Below, one piece after another: positions 18,417 to 27,845 of a DNA stretch of 64,000 bases. Numbering within the stretch: the first letter of the stretch is position 1; each line of letters starts with the position of its first letter. The position numbers and the translations under genes are program-made. This stretch comes from Pseudoselenomonas ruminis. GTDB taxonomy: Bacteria; Bacillota; Negativicutes; Selenomonadales; Selenomonadaceae. The DNA is taken from positions 682,001 to 746,000 of the forward strand of contig NZ_VTOY01000001.1 in assembly GCF_008271295.1 (NCBI RefSeq), in the 5' to 3' direction. The notes beneath the pieces are model-generated. The model did no database searches. It was not told the origin of the DNA and saw only the letters and a program-made list of their open reading frames with translations.

Positions 18417-19249
18417 TATTTCTTGCTATCCTTCTTGCTCTGTTTTGCCGCAGAAGTCTCGCCATCCGGCGTGTAGATTTTTTCTGCCACCTGGCCCTTT
18501 TCGCCCATCTTGCCACTGTCTTTGCCGTTGATTTTGAGTTCTACCGCACCGGCGTTGCCAGCTGTGACAACGAGTTTCTCCTTGGCTTTCCAGGTTTCGG
18601 TCTTGCCCTTCTGCAGCGTTCCTTCATAGATGGTCTTGCCATCTGCTTTTACCTGCGTCCAGCAGGCATCGTTAAACTTGGCAACCACTTCGACGCCTCC
18701 GGTCTTTTTCGGTGCCTCCGCTTTCTTTTCCGGCTGCTCTGCCGCCGGTGCCTTGGCCTGCTGCGACGATGTCTGTGCCGGTGCCGGGCTCTTAGCCGCC
18801 GGTTTGCTATCCGAACCTAACAGGAAGAAGCCGGCAACTGCCACAATCAGAACAACCGCAACAATCAGCAGCATATTCTGGTTCTTATGCGATTTTTCAA
18901 CGCGCTCGCGGAAATCATCGCCCGTCGAAAACGACTGTGCTTTCGCGGCTGTCTTGACTGGCTCCTGCGCAGCTTTTTGTGCAGCAGCAGCTTCTGCTTC
19001 TTCTTGAGCGGCCACCTTTTCCGGATGATTCTCTTCCATATAGCGCTTTACCATGGCATCGGCATCCATCTTGAGGAAGTTGGCATAGTTGCGGATGAAG
19101 CCCTTCGTATAAACTTCCCCCGGAAGCTGTGAATAATCCCCCGCCTCAATCGACTCTATATATAACGCACGGATACTCGTGCCCTTCTCGATATCATTAA
19201 TCGAAAGACCCTGTCTCTCACGTTCTGAACGAAGCAAATCTCCTAACAT
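18416..19249 (-). CDS. rodZ: RodZ-like membrane protein (HTH plus DUF4115)
   Basis: A 277-residue bitopic protein. The cytoplasmic helix-turn-helix (LLRSERERQGLSINDIEKGT, residues 4-23) is followed by an Ala/Lys-rich linker. A transmembrane segment (MLLIVAVVLIVAVAGFFLL) comes next, then a Pro/Ala-rich stretch and a C-terminal DUF4115 domain (KFNDACWTQVKADGKTIYEG). RodZ links MreB to shape control. The start at 19249 fits family alignment; an ATG at 19270 is in frame but would add seven unusual residues. GGGAGG lies 13 bases upstream, a long spacing. Confidence 0.85.
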   Translation of the reverse strand: MLGDLLRSERERQGLSINDIEKGTSIRALYIESIEAGDYSQLPGEVYTKGFIRNYANFLKMDADAMVKRYMEENHPEKVAAQEEAEAAAAQKAAQEPVKTAAKAQSFSTGDDFRERVEKSHKNQNMLLIVAVVLIVAVAGFFLLGSDSKPAAKSPAPAQTSSQQAKAPAAEQPEKKAEAPKKTGGVEVVAKFNDACWTQVKADGKTIYEGTLQKGKTETWKAKEKLVVTAGNAGAVELKINGKDSGKMGEKGQVAEKIYTPDGETSAAKQSKKDSKK

Positions 19250-19384
19250 ATTAAATCGTAAACCTCCCATATGGTCTTGATTTTCCGAATAATGCTTAAA
19301 ACAAACACTACCTTTCTACATTATACATAATTCAATCATGCAATACAAATTTTTTTAAAATTCGCCTGTTATTTTGTCACAATG

Positions 19385-19411
19385 TAAAAACTCCCCCATT
19401 TCCGGGGGAGT
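19385..19411 (-). terminator. Terminator after the cysteine desulfurase gene
   Basis: Stem ACTCCCCC/GGGGGAGT (19390-19397, 19404-19411) with a 6-base loop and a T-tract on the minus strand, 20 bases after the desulfurase stop. Confidence 0.9.
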
Positions 19412-19432
19412 CAACCGTGCTTCGTATTTTGT

Positions 19433-20587
19433 TTATTCCGCAGCCTGTTTCCGTATTGCCGCTACTGCCGTCTTTAACGCTTCGACAAAGCGCTGCAGCA
19501 TGTCTTCGGTAGTAAAGCGGCCAAGCGTCACGCGAATAGCCGAGCCAGCCTTATCCGCATCCTGCCCCATGGCCGTGAGCACATGTGAAGGCGAAAGTGA
19601 CCCTGCACTGCAGGCACTGCCAGCCGAGACGGCAAAGCCCGCCATGTCAAGGCGGATCAAAAGCGTATCCTGCGCGATTCCCGTCACACCAAAATTGACA
19701 TTGCCGGGCAGGCGGTACTCTTCATCGCCATTGATCCAGCAGCCCGGAATCGTTTTGATTTCTGTCATCAGCCAGTCACGCAGTTCAGACAGGCGCTCCC
19801 ATTCGGCGGTAAGTTCCGCCTGGGCAATTGCCGCCGCTTCCCCGAGACCGACGATCCCGGCCGTATTTTCCGTACCAGCCCGCATCTCGCGCTCCTGTCC
19901 GCCGCCATGAATCAGCGCATCGGGCAAAAAGCCGCGGCGAAGGTACAACGCGCCAATCCCCTTCGGGCCATATAGCTTATGTCCCGACAGCGACAGCGCA
20001 TCGACGTGAAGCTCCTCGACTGAAAGGGGAATATGCCCCGCAGCCTGCACCGCATCGGTATGAAAAAAAATCTGCCGCGCCCGAAGCATCGAGCCGATTT
20101 CCGCAATCGGTTCGATGGTGCCGACCTCATTATTGGCCGTCATGATGCTGACGAGAATCGTATCGTCGCGCAAAGCCGCCTCAACCGTTTCCGGCTTGAC
20201 GCGGCCGAGTTCATCAACGGGCAGATAGGTAACGGCAAAGCCCTGCTGCTCGAGCCAGGAACAGGTATTGAGCACCGCATGGTGTTCCACCTGGCTCGTG
20301 ATGATGTGACTGCCCTTGCCAGCGCGGCGAAGCGCCAGCGCCATGCCCTTGATCACCCAGTTATCGCTTTCACTGCCGCCACTCGTGAAAAATATTTCCG
20401 CTGGCTCCGCATGCAAAAGCGACGCGACCTGGCTTCTTGCTTTGGCCACCGCCGCTCTGGCAAGGCGGCCAAAGGAATACACACTCGACGGATTGCCAAA
20501 CTGTGCGGAAAAATACGGCAGCATGACTTTAAGGACGCGTTCGTCAACGGGCGTAGTCGCAGCATAATCCAAATAGACCGGTCTCAT
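19433..20587 (-). CDS. Cysteine desulfurase (NifS/IscS type)
   Basis: A 384-residue PLP enzyme that takes sulfur from cysteine for Fe-S clusters or tRNA thiolation. MRPVYLDYAATTPVD opens the protein. The PLP lysine is in LSLSGHKLYGPKG, and the persulfide Cys is in SAGSACSAGSLSPSHVL. Start taken at ATG 20587 after a GGGGTG site; it overlaps the Rrf2 stop. Pairing with an Rrf2 regulator suggests iron-sulfur control. No scaffold gene (iscU/nifU) follows here. Confidence 0.94.
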   Translation of the reverse strand: MRPVYLDYAATTPVDERVLKVMLPYFSAQFGNPSSVYSFGRLARAAVAKARSQVASLLHAEPAEIFFTSGGSESDNWVIKGMALALRRAGKGSHIITSQVEHHAVLNTCSWLEQQGFAVTYLPVDELGRVKPETVEAALRDDTILVSIMTANNEVGTIEPIAEIGSMLRARQIFFHTDAVQAAGHIPLSVEELHVDALSLSGHKLYGPKGIGALYLRRGFLPDALIHGGGQEREMRAGTENTAGIVGLGEAAAIAQAELTAEWERLSELRDWLMTEIKTIPGCWINGDEEYRLPGNVNFGVTGIAQDTLLIRLDMAGFAVSAGSACSAGSLSPSHVLTAMGQDADKAGSAIRVTLGRFTTEDMLQRFVEALKTAVAAIRKQAAE

Positions 20588-21033
20588 CGTGCACACCCCA
20601 CATGCTCGCTGCCCTTGTCGTTATCCATAAGCGTCTGGAGCGTGATGCCGCCGAGTACCTCGCTGATGCTGTCGCAGACCTTCTCCCAGATACCGCGCGT
20701 CACACAGGCGCAGGCGCGTTCACAAGGCTGGTCCTTGGCGCCAGCTTCGGCGAGCAGGCAGTCGACAACGGCAATCGGCCCTTCAACTGTCGTGATGATT
20801 TCGCCAATCGTTATTTCCTTTGGCTCACGCGCAAGCATATAGCCGCCCTGCGCCCCACGAATGCTCTTGACAAGGCCAGCCCGCCGAAGCGGCAGCATCA
20901 GCTGCTCGAGATAATTCTCCGATAAGCCCTGCCCCTGCGCAATATTTTTTAGCGGCAGCGGTCCCGTGCCATAATGAAGTGCCAGCTCATAAAGAGCCGT
21001 CACACTATATCGTCCCTTAGTTGAAATCTTCAT
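20584..21033 (-). CDS. Rrf2 family transcriptional regulator (IscR-like)
   Basis: A 149-residue winged-helix Rrf2 protein. MKISTKGRYSVTALYELALHYG and the recognition helix LSENYLEQLMLPLRRAGLVKS are typical. Three or more cysteines occur between residues 92 and 118 (DCLLAEAG, then CERACACVTRGIW), which fits an Fe-S cluster sensor such as IscR. It is 4 bases from the desulfurase gene and probably regulates its own operon. Confidence 0.92.
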   Translation of the reverse strand: MKISTKGRYSVTALYELALHYGTGPLPLKNIAQGQGLSENYLEQLMLPLRRAGLVKSIRGAQGGYMLAREPKEITIGEIITTVEGPIAVVDCLLAEAGAKDQPCERACACVTRGIWEKVCDSISEVLGGITLQTLMDNDKGSEHVGCAR

Positions 21034-21101
21034 GGTTCACCTCATCTGCTCCCAAGGGATTCTTGGAATCCCGAGCAGTTTTGTCAGATTTATATGAAAC
21101 C

Positions 21102-21130
21102 AATATAACAGAAAGCCCTGCGTCTGTCAA
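21102..21130 (-). promoter_or_regulatory. Promoter of the Rrf2-desulfurase operon
   Basis: TTGACA (21125-21130 complement) and TATATT (21102-21107), 17 bases apart, ending 69 bases upstream of the rrf2 start. The -35 box overlaps the last codons of rarA. Confidence 0.75.
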
Positions 21131-22515
21131 AAACGTTCGGGCCAGCAGCGATGCAGATATTCGCCGAGGCGTTTTTCCGCCCCATTGGCCGTCGGTTCAT
21201 AGTAATGCGCCCCGGCCAATTCCTTGGGCAAATACTGCTGCTTGGTGAAATGGTCCGGATAGCTGTGCGGATAAACATACTCCGTGCCGTGTCCGAGTTT
21301 GGCCGCGCCTTTGTAATGGGCATCGCGCAAATGCATCGGCACCGCGCCACAGTTTTTGCTGCGCACATCCTGCAGGGCCGCATCGATACCCATATACGCC
21401 GCGTTGCTTTTCGGTGCCGACGCGATATAGGTAACCGCCTGACCGAGGACAATCCGCGCCTCCGGCATGCCGATAAACTGCACAGCCTGCGCCGCGTTCA
21501 TCGCGACGACGAGCGCCATCGGGTCGGCGTTGCCGACGTCCTCAGCGGCACAGATGACGACGCGCCGGGCGATGAACTTGACATCTTCACCTGCGGCCAA
21601 CATGCGCGCGAGATAGTGAAGCGCCGCATCGGGGTCACTGCCGCGCATGCTCTTGATAAACGCCGACACCGTATCGTAATGGTTGTCGCCTTTTTTGTCG
21701 TAACGCTGCACGCGCTGGCCGAGAATTTCCTGTACCATCTCGATGGTAATCGTGCCACCGTTTGGCGGCAGCATCGATGCTGCGCCTTCGAGAATGTTGA
21801 GCGCCATGCGCGCATCGCCGCCGGCGAGCTGGGCAATGCCGAGCAGAACATCATCAGCCACCGCAAGCGACTGTCCGCCAAGGCCGCGCTCAACATCGGA
21901 CAGCGCCTGCCGCAAAATCTTCACGAGCTGACCATCGCTTAACTGATAGAGCCGCACGATGCGCACACGCGAGAGCAGGGCATGATTGACTTCAAAAAAC
22001 GGATTTTCCGTCGTCGCACCGATTAAAATCAAACGGCCATCTTCGACATAAGGCAGCAAGACATCCTGCTGGCTTTTGTTGAAGCGATGAATCTCGTCGA
22101 TGAATACGATGGTTCGCTTTTGATAATACTTCCGCTGCTCATCGGCTTCCTTGACGATGGCACGGATATCCTGAATGCCCGAGGCAACGGCATTTAACTT
22201 GCGAAACACACTGCCCGTCATACCCGCAATCATCTGCGCGAGCGTCGTCTTGCCCGTGCCCGGCGGCCCGTAGAAAATCATCGACGAAATCTGGTCGCGT
22301 TCAATCATCTGCCGCAGAAACCTTCCTGAACCGACTGCTTCCTGCTGGCCGATGAACTCCTGGAAGTTGCGCGGCCGCATGCGCTGCGCTAGCGGTTCAA
22401 AAGCCCGTGCCGCTCCGCCTGCTGACAAGTCAATATTTGACCGGTCATTTGACATGTCATTTTTTGACTGGTCAACCGGCATCGCAAACAAATCCATGCC
22501 TTCGTCTGCCATCAT
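21127..22515 (-). CDS. rarA: Replication-associated recombination protein RarA (MgsA)
   Basis: A 462-residue AAA+ ATPase that acts at stalled forks. Walker A is GPPGTGKTTLAQM and Walker B IVFIDEIHRFNKSQQD; the sensor region has GATTENPFFEVNHALLSR. The first 35 residues are unusual: VDQS, NDMS, NDRS and IDLS repeats are encoded by four successive TTGACNNGTCAA-type palindromes (22422-22475) before the conserved LAQRMRPRNFQEFIGQ. ATG at 22515 has AAAGG 7 bases upstream; a GTG at 22521 is also in frame. Co-transcribed with dut. Confidence 0.95.
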   Translation of the reverse strand: MMADEGMDLFAMPVDQSKNDMSNDRSNIDLSAGGAARAFEPLAQRMRPRNFQEFIGQQEAVGSGRFLRQMIERDQISSMIFYGPPGTGKTTLAQMIAGMTGSVFRKLNAVASGIQDIRAIVKEADEQRKYYQKRTIVFIDEIHRFNKSQQDVLLPYVEDGRLILIGATTENPFFEVNHALLSRVRIVRLYQLSDGQLVKILRQALSDVERGLGGQSLAVADDVLLGIAQLAGGDARMALNILEGAASMLPPNGGTITIEMVQEILGQRVQRYDKKGDNHYDTVSAFIKSMRGSDPDAALHYLARMLAAGEDVKFIARRVVICAAEDVGNADPMALVVAMNAAQAVQFIGMPEARIVLGQAVTYIASAPKSNAAYMGIDAALQDVRSKNCGAVPMHLRDAHYKGAAKLGHGTEYVYPHSYPDHFTKQQYLPKELAGAHYYEPTANGAEKRLGEYLHRCWPERF

Positions 22516-22517
22516 CC

Positions 22518-22973
22518 TCACGCCTTTCCTGTCGAACCAAAACCACCCTGACGGCGGGCACCTTCCCCCGCCACATCGTCATCGGCCGTCAAATACTTCT
22601 GGAAGATTCCCTGCGCAATGCGCTCGCCCTTTTGGATAGCCACGGGCTTCGTGCCGCGATTCCAAAAGGCGATAAAGATATGACCTTCGTTGTCTTCGTT
22701 GTTGTAGTAGTCCGAATCCACGACACCCACACTATTCATAAGCACCAGCTGCTGTTTGATGGCCATGCTCGAACGAATGTGAATCATCAGCACTTCATCG
22801 GACTGCATATACGCCTTGACGCCGGTCGGCACCATCGTGAGCTCCCCTGGCTTTACGATGGCATCTTCGCCCGCCTCGATATCATAGCCAGCACTCGACG
22901 CGGTCTTGCGCTCTGGCAGATGGATGCCTTTATCCTGCCAATCCGATACACATTCAAACCCTCTTACCTTCAT
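22518..22973 (-). CDS. dut: dUTP diphosphatase (trimeric dUTPase)
   Basis: Hydrolyses dUTP to dUMP, protecting DNA from uracil. The 151 residues contain the five dUTPase motifs: SAGYDIEAGEDAIV, HIRSSMAIK, NSVGVVDSDYYN, KGERIAQGIF and the C-terminal P-loop-like RQGGFGSTGKA that closes on the nucleotide. The SDYYNNEDNEGHIFIAF form is common in Firmicutes dUTPases. Upstream of rarA, adjoining it closely. Confidence 0.95.
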   Translation of the reverse strand: MKVRGFECVSDWQDKGIHLPERKTASSAGYDIEAGEDAIVKPGELTMVPTGVKAYMQSDEVLMIHIRSSMAIKQQLVLMNSVGVVDSDYYNNEDNEGHIFIAFWNRGTKPVAIQKGERIAQGIFQKYLTADDDVAGEGARRQGGFGSTGKA

Positions 22974-23007
22974 TTTTTATCCTTTCTTCTGTATGCTTTT
23001 CAGACAC

Positions 23008-23036
23008 GAAAAAGGACCTCCCGCAAGGAAGGCCCT
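23008..23036 (-). terminator. Terminator after hfq
   Basis: A 10-base stem (23013-23022 with 23027-23036, including G-T pairs) with a GCAA-type loop and five T residues on the minus strand, right after the hfq stop. Confidence 0.8.
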
Positions 23037-23049
23037 CCTATTATCTTCC

Positions 23050-23304
23050 TTATTCTTCGCCTTCGCGTTTTTCAACGCCAAACACGCCACTTACCGGGCG
23101 CGCCGGCGTAATGGTGGAAATCGCATGTTTATAAACCATCTGCTGTTTCCCCGATACGTCAAGCACCACCGTGAAATTATCAAACCCCTTGACATTTCCC
23201 TTGATCTGAAAGCCATTGACGAGGTGAATCGTTACCGCAACGTTTTCCTTGCGTACCTGATTCAAAAAACTATCTTGCAGATTGATTGTTGGTTTTGCTG
23301 GCAT
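23050..23304 (-). CDS. hfq: RNA chaperone Hfq
   Basis: An 84-residue Hfq. [24 protein letters not shown] is the N-terminal helix and Sm1 motif, and KHAISTI is the Sm2 signature. The C-terminus is short and acidic. The miaA-hfq order on the minus strand matches many bacteria. Hfq forms hexamers that pair small RNAs with mRNAs, which is relevant to the small RNA candidates at 44454-44552. Confidence 0.96.
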   Translation of the reverse strand: MPAKPTINLQDSFLNQVRKENVAVTIHLVNGFQIKGNVKGFDNFTVVLDVSGKQQMVYKHAISTITPARPVSGVFGVEKREGEE

Positions 23305-23341
23305 ATTAATCCCTCCATTATGGTTCTCTCTAAATAAAGTT

Positions 23342-24283
23342 CTACGCCTTTGCCAAAAATCCTGCTATATCCTGCAAAACATCGTTAAGCAGTTCTGCCT
23401 CCGTCCGCTTATCCGCCTCATACCAATGGATATAGGGCATCTTCCGGTACCAGGTCAGCTGGCGCTTAGCGAAATGACGCGTGGATTTTTGAATGAGTTC
23501 CACGGCCTCCTCCCGGGACATCTCACCCGCCAGATACGCGGCGGTCTCCTTGTAGCCGATGCCCTTCATCGCCTGCTCCTCGCGGGTTATGCCCGCCGCC
23601 AGAAGCCCCTTGACTTCCGCCTCGAGGCCAGCTTCAAACATCAGCTCCACGCGACGGTTGATGCGGTCATAGAGCGCCTGCCGGTCACGCGTAAGACCGA
23701 TTACCTGCACATCATAACAAAGCTGTCCATCCGCGGCGTCCTTGCGCTGCGAAATCATTTCGTTGCCAAAATGCGCCACTTCGAGCGCACGGACGATGCG
23801 GCGGAAGTCATTGGGATGAAGCCGTGCCGCCGCCTCGGGGTTCACGGCTTCGAGCATCTTATGAACGTATTCATGCCCCTTCTCTTCGCCAAGCTTTTGC
23901 AGTTCCTGCCGATAGTCGTCATGCCCGGTCGTTTCGTTAAACGCATAGCCTTCGAGCAGGGCCTTGACATAGAGTCCTGTACCACCGGCAAGGATGGGAA
24001 TTTTCCCGCGTACATTCAGTTCATGAATAATCGGCCGCGCCTGTTCGACAAAATCCGTGACATTAAATTTCTCATCAGGCGGCAGAATATCCACCAGATG
24101 ATGCACAATGCCCTGACGTTCCGCCAGGCTCGGCTTGGCCGCCCCGATATCGAAGCCGCGGTAGACGAGCATCGAGTCCCCCGAGATGATTTCCGTATCC
24201 AGTTGTTTGGCTAGCTCAATCGAAAGCGCCGTCTTGCCCACAGCCGTGGGCCCTAGAATAACCAGTAACTTTTCTTTTGCCAT
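23342..24283 (-). CDS. miaA: tRNA dimethylallyltransferase
   Basis: Transfers a dimethylallyl group to A37 of tRNAs reading UNN codons. The 313 residues show the P-loop [50 protein letters not shown] and the C-terminal [12 protein letters not shown]. Its start overlaps the UPF0173 stop by one base, so the two are likely co-translated; hfq follows after 38 bases. Confidence 0.96.
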   Translation of the reverse strand: MAKEKLLVILGPTAVGKTALSIELAKQLDTEIISGDSMLVYRGFDIGAAKPSLAERQGIVHHLVDILPPDEKFNVTDFVEQARPIIHELNVRGKIPILAGGTGLYVKALLEGYAFNETTGHDDYRQELQKLGEEKGHEYVHKMLEAVNPEAAARLHPNDFRRIVRALEVAHFGNEMISQRKDAADGQLCYDVQVIGLTRDRQALYDRINRRVELMFEAGLEAEVKGLLAAGITREEQAMKGIGYKETAAYLAGEMSREEAVELIQKSTRHFAKRQLTWYRKMPYIHWYEADKRTEAELLNDVLQDIAGFLAKA

Positions 24284-24957
24284 TAAAGCTCAATCTCACT
24301 GCCGGGGTCGACCACATGAACCTGTGCCCGTGACATCGCCTCGGTAATCTCTGCATAATGTTTGACATCCTGGTTGATAATCGGCCAGGTGTTGTAATGA
24401 ACCGGAATCACATGGCGGGCATTGAGCCACTGCGCCGCCAGCGCCGCATCTTCAAGCCCCATCGTGTAGTTGTCGCCAATCGGCAGGATTGCATAATCGA
24501 GCTCATCTTTGCGGCCGATAATCTGCATATCGCCAAAGAGTGCCGTATCGCCGGCAAAATAAATCTGCAAACCGCCCATATAGATGACAAAGCCGCAGGC
24601 AATGCCGCCCGGCACGCCCGAACTATGCTTGGCCATCGTCATGCGGACCTTGCCAAAGGGCAGATGAATCGAACCGCCCAAATTCATCGGATGCTGTTTA
24701 AGTCCCGGCACCCGCGCCTCGCATACGCCCAGCACCTCCGGCGTGCTGACAAGTTCTGCCCCGGTGCGGCCGGCAATCTCCGGCGCATCGCCCAAATGGT
24801 CGCCATGGGCGTGAGAAATCAAAATAAAATCGCACTCCACCTCTTCCATTTTGATGGTGGCCTTCGGATTTCCCGTCAAGAACGGATCAACCAGCACTTT
24901 GTACTGTCCATCATCTAACAAGAAACAGGAATGTCCATAATACTTGAACTTTACCAT
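24283..24957 (-). CDS. UPF0173 metal-dependent hydrolase
   Basis: A 224-residue metallo-beta-lactamase-fold hydrolase of the UPF0173 (YtkL-like) family. Metal ligands are visible in ISHAHGDHLGDA (HxHxDH), and in AKHSSGVPG and IYFAGDTALFGDM. The substrate is not known. First gene of the UPF0173-miaA-hfq run. Confidence 0.9.
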   Translation of the reverse strand: MVKFKYYGHSCFLLDDGQYKVLVDPFLTGNPKATIKMEEVECDFILISHAHGDHLGDAPEIAGRTGAELVSTPEVLGVCEARVPGLKQHPMNLGGSIHLPFGKVRMTMAKHSSGVPGGIACGFVIYMGGLQIYFAGDTALFGDMQIIGRKDELDYAILPIGDNYTMGLEDAALAAQWLNARHVIPVHYNTWPIINQDVKHYAEITEAMSRAQVHVVDPGSEIEL

Positions 24958-25067
24958 AATGTATCAGTCCCCTTTTGGTTGCTCCTTAAAATTTTACGTG
25001 CTATGCTATACACGATAAACCTATTATAACATACTTATCCAATCCAAACTATTATCGAGGTATTCTC

Positions 25068-25763
25068 ATGGAATTTCCACAACTATCGCTATCCTACTCT
25101 TCGTATACAGAAAAAGCGAACCCGTGGCTGCTTATCACCGGCGGCCGTCCGCCAAAGACGTCATGGCTAAATGCGCTTCAAGGCTATGACGCCTGCTGGG
25201 CCGCCGACCACGGCATCGACGCCTGCCAGCAGGCAGGCATCCGCCCGGATGTACTGCTCGGCGACGGTGACAGCGCCAGCACCAAGGCCTGGAGCTGGGC
25301 CGAACAAAATGGCATAACCATCCAAAAATATCCCGTCGCCAAAGACTACACCGACACGCAGCTGGCCCTGCAACTGATGGAGGAAGCCGGCGCTCCGGCC
25401 ATCATCCTCACGGGTGCCTTTGGCGGCCGCTTCGACCACGCCTACAGCACCATGTTCAGCTGCGCCAGCCTCAGCGTCCCCTGCGCGCTGATTGATGAAA
25501 CCGAGGCGCTCTTTTACGCCCAGGCGGACCAGTCCATAAATTTGACTTGTCAATCCGTCCCCAAGGCCATCTCCCTGCTGCCATTCACCGAAAACTGCTC
25601 GGGCGTAACCATCAACAACGTCCGCTGGCCTTTGACCGGCGCCACCTTAACGCAAAAATCTCCCAACGCAGTGAGCAACGAGTTGTTGACTGGTCAAACT
25701 GACTTGTCAATCTGCGTAAAATCCGGCATACTCGGCGTATACTGCTATTGGGAGACACCTTAA
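25068..25763 (+). CDS. thiN: Thiamine pyrophosphokinase
   Basis: Converts thiamine to thiamine diphosphate. The 231 residues show WAADHGIDACQQAGIRPDVLLGDGDS (catalytic Asp region), KDYTDTQLALQLM and TGAFGGRFDHA, all family motifs. Two insertions, NLTCQS (about residue 160) and LLTGQTDLS (about 207), coincide with TTGACNNGTCAA palindromes at 25542, 25686 and 25699. No TPP riboswitch is visible. The end overlaps the convergent rRNA methyltransferase gene by 4 bases. Confidence 0.9.
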   Translation: MEFPQLSLSYSSYTEKANPWLLITGGRPPKTSWLNALQGYDACWAADHGIDACQQAGIRPDVLLGDGDSASTKAWSWAEQNGITIQKYPVAKDYTDTQLALQLMEEAGAPAIILTGAFGGRFDHAYSTMFSCASLSVPCALIDETEALFYAQADQSINLTCQSVPKAISLLPFTENCSGVTINNVRWPLTGATLTQKSPNAVSNELLTGQTDLSICVKSGILGVYCYWETP

Positions 25764-26563
25764 AACTTCCGCTGTCTTACGGCTTCATACAAAACGACCG
25801 CCGCGGAAACGCCTACATTGAGGGATTCCGCTTCCCCATACATCGGAATATAGGTTTTTACCGCCGCTTGGAGAAGTTCTGCGGATACGCCATTGCCCTC
25901 GTTGCCAAAGACAATCGCACAACCCTGCCGGAAATCCTGTTCAAAATGCGGCTTGGCCGACGCGTCAAGCGCTGTGGCATAAATGGTCAAATTTTGACTT
26001 GTCAAAAACGCCTGCAGGTCCTCGGCCGAAACATCGGGGCAAACCGGCAAATGAAACAGGCTCCCCATCGTCGAGCGCACGGTCTTGTCGCTAAATACAT
26101 CCACCGAGCCCTTGAGCAGGATTACGCCATTGGCACCAACAGCATCGGCCGTGCGGATAATCGTGCCCGCATTGCCCGGGTCCTGCACACCATCGAGAAC
26201 TACATAGATTGGATTTTCTGCCGCCGCAAGCTCTGCAAAGCGGCTTTTCTTTTGCTCTGCAACGACCAGAATCCCCTGGGGCGTATCCGTTGCACTGGCC
26301 TTCTGATAAACCGGAGCCGGCACCTCATATAGCGTTACGCCTTGCTCGGCAAGCTTTGCACAGAGTTCTTTTCCGCGGGCCTGTGCCAAGAGTTCCGGCG
26401 TGTAAAAGCCATAGCGGACAGCCCAGCCGGATGCAGCCACCATTTCCACCAGCCGGATGCCCTCGGCGATAAACAAGCCTTCTTTGTCGCGGTGTTTGCG
26501 GCTGTGCAGGCTGGCGGCAAGTTTTACCTTCTTATTGGCAGAACTGTCGATTCTCTCTACCAT
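25760..26563 (-). CDS. TrmH/SpoU family RNA 2'-O-methyltransferase
   Basis: A 267-residue SPOUT methyltransferase with an N-terminal substrate-binding domain (SSANKKVKLAASLHSRKHRDKEG...FIAEG) and the knotted SAM domain: VLDGVQDPGNAGTIIRTADA, then IVFGNEGNGVSAELL and IPMYGEAESLNVGVSAAVVLYE. Probably methylates 23S rRNA; the exact site is not readable. The ATG at 26563 follows GGAGG by 5 bases; a longer frame would run through the terminator of rplT. One palindrome (25994) encodes LTSQNL inside a loop. Confidence 0.92.
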   Translation of the reverse strand: MVERIDSSANKKVKLAASLHSRKHRDKEGLFIAEGIRLVEMVAASGWAVRYGFYTPELLAQARGKELCAKLAEQGVTLYEVPAPVYQKASATDTPQGILVVAEQKKSRFAELAAAENPIYVVLDGVQDPGNAGTIIRTADAVGANGVILLKGSVDVFSDKTVRSTMGSLFHLPVCPDVSAEDLQAFLTSQNLTIYATALDASAKPHFEQDFRQGCAIVFGNEGNGVSAELLQAAVKTYIPMYGEAESLNVGVSAAVVLYEAVRQRKF

Positions 26564-26581
26564 ACTATCCTCCGAATACAA

Positions 26582-26617
26582 GAAAAGGGCTGACAGAACC
26601 AACGGTTCCATCAACCC
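26582..26617 (-). terminator. Terminator of the infC-rpmI-rplT operon
   Basis: A 14-base near-perfect stem (26587-26600 with 26604-26617) and a TTTTCTT tract on the minus strand, 26 bases after the rplT stop. Confidence 0.85.
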
Positions 26618-26642
26618 TGCATCTTTCATGCAAACCTATTAA

Positions 26643-26996
26643 TTACAGGTTCTCTTTAGCAACAGCAACGAGCTGAGCGAATGCCTGTGCATCGGATACA
26701 GCCAGGTCAGCCAGCATCTTGCGGTTAACCTCAACGCCAGCTTTCGTCAGGCCGCAGATCAGACGGCTGTAGGAAAGGCCGTTAACGCGTGCAGCAGCGT
26801 TGATACGAGCAATCCAGAGACGACGGAAATCGCCCTTCTTCGCACGACGGTCAGCGCGTGCGTAGTAGAGAGCCTTCATTACGGTCTCGTTAGCTTTTTT
26901 GAACTGTTTGCTCTTCGTACCTTTGTAACCCTTAGCGAGCTTCAGGATTTTCTTATGACGTCTATGTGCAGTCACGCCTACTTTTACTCTTGGCAT
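26643..26996 (-). CDS. rplT: 50S ribosomal protein L20
   Basis: A 117-residue L20. [25 protein letters not shown] opens the protein and [29 protein letters not shown] closes it, both conserved. In Firmicutes L20 also binds the leader of this operon and represses it. Last gene of infC-rpmI-rplT. Confidence 0.98.
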   Translation of the reverse strand: MPRVKVGVTAHRRHKKILKLAKGYKGTKSKQFKKANETVMKALYYARADRRAKKGDFRRLWIARINAAARVNGLSYSRLICGLTKAGVEVNRKMLADLAVSDAQAFAQLVAVAKENL

Positions 26997-27045
26997 GTTT
27001 TCATCCTCCTAATAATCGGTTTCGTATTCCAGTCAAATATCGCGA

Positions 27046-27243
27046 TTAAGCGTACGGCATCATTCTCTTAACGCGGCCATAATCAGCAGCCGTGATAAGG
27101 GAAGCTTTACGCAGGTTGCGTTTACGTTTCGGAGATTTTTTCTCCAGGATATGGCTCTTGAAAGCCTTGTTACGTTTGAATTCACCACTACCCGTTACGG
27201 TAAAGCGTTTTGCAGCAGCTCTGCGAGTTTTAATCTTTGGCAT
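27046..27243 (-). CDS. rpmI: 50S ribosomal protein L35
   Basis: A 65-residue L35 beginning [22 protein letters not shown]. The start is the ATG at 27243, with AGGAGG 9 bases upstream inside the end of infC; the overlap with infC is 14 bases, suggesting coupled translation. A longer upstream frame is not used. Confidence 0.97.
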   Translation of the reverse strand: MPKIKTRRAAAKRFTVTGSGEFKRNKAFKSHILEKKSPKRKRNLRKASLITAADYGRVKRMMPYA

Positions 27244-27811
27244 TACTGTTTTCCTCCTTAGACTGAGTCTCTTTCGACTTCTTTGGTTTCGATGCCTTCT
27301 GCACTTTCGGTGCAACGATCATCGTCATATTTTTTCCTTCAAGTTTGGCATTGCGCTCAATCGAGACGCTGTCGCCCAGCCTTTCAGCTACGCGGCCCAA
27401 TACCTCTTTGCCGAGTTCCGGATGAGAAAGCTCTCGTCCGCGGAACATGATAGTCACCTTGACTTTATTTCCTTCTTCGACAAAGCGAAGAGCATTCTTC
27501 AACTTGACGTCAAAATCGTGTTGTTCAATGTTCGGGCGAAGTTTAACTTCCTTGATGCTAATGACTTTCTGTTTCTTCTTAGCCTCTTTCTCCCGTTTCT
27601 GCTGTTCGTATCTATACTTTCCAAAATCCATGATACGGCAGACCGGCGGTTTTGCCTTCGGAGCTACCTCGACGAGGTCAAGATGCTGCTCCTCCGCCAT
27701 GCGAAGCGCCTCACGCGTCGGCATGATGCCGAGCTGCTCACCAGTTGCACTGGTCACGCGTACTTCGCGGATATGAATTTCTTCATTGATGCGTAACGAA
27801 TCTCTGCTAAT
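27230..27811 (-). CDS. infC: Translation initiation factor IF-3, AUU start
   Basis: A 193-residue IF-3 that binds the 30S subunit and proofreads initiation. Conserved [22 protein letters not shown] lies at the N-terminus, followed by [23 protein letters not shown]. The family N-terminus can only be reached by starting at an ATT codon (27809-27811), preceded by AGGAGG with a 9-base gap; the first ATG/GTG-type start lies 18 codons later and cuts the domain. The AUU start is known from E. coli infC, where it allows IF-3 to repress itself. Confidence 0.93.
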   Translation of the reverse strand: MSRDSLRINEEIHIREVRVTSATGEQLGIMPTREALRMAEEQHLDLVEVAPKAKPPVCRIMDFGKYRYEQQKREKEAKKKQKVISIKEVKLRPNIEQHDFDVKLKNALRFVEEGNKVKVTIMFRGRELSHPELGKEVLGRVAERLGDSVSIERNAKLEGKNMTMIVAPKVQKASKPKKSKETQSKEENSNAKD

Positions 27812-27845
27812 AGTAGAACACCTCCTGATGTTTCATTTATAAACA

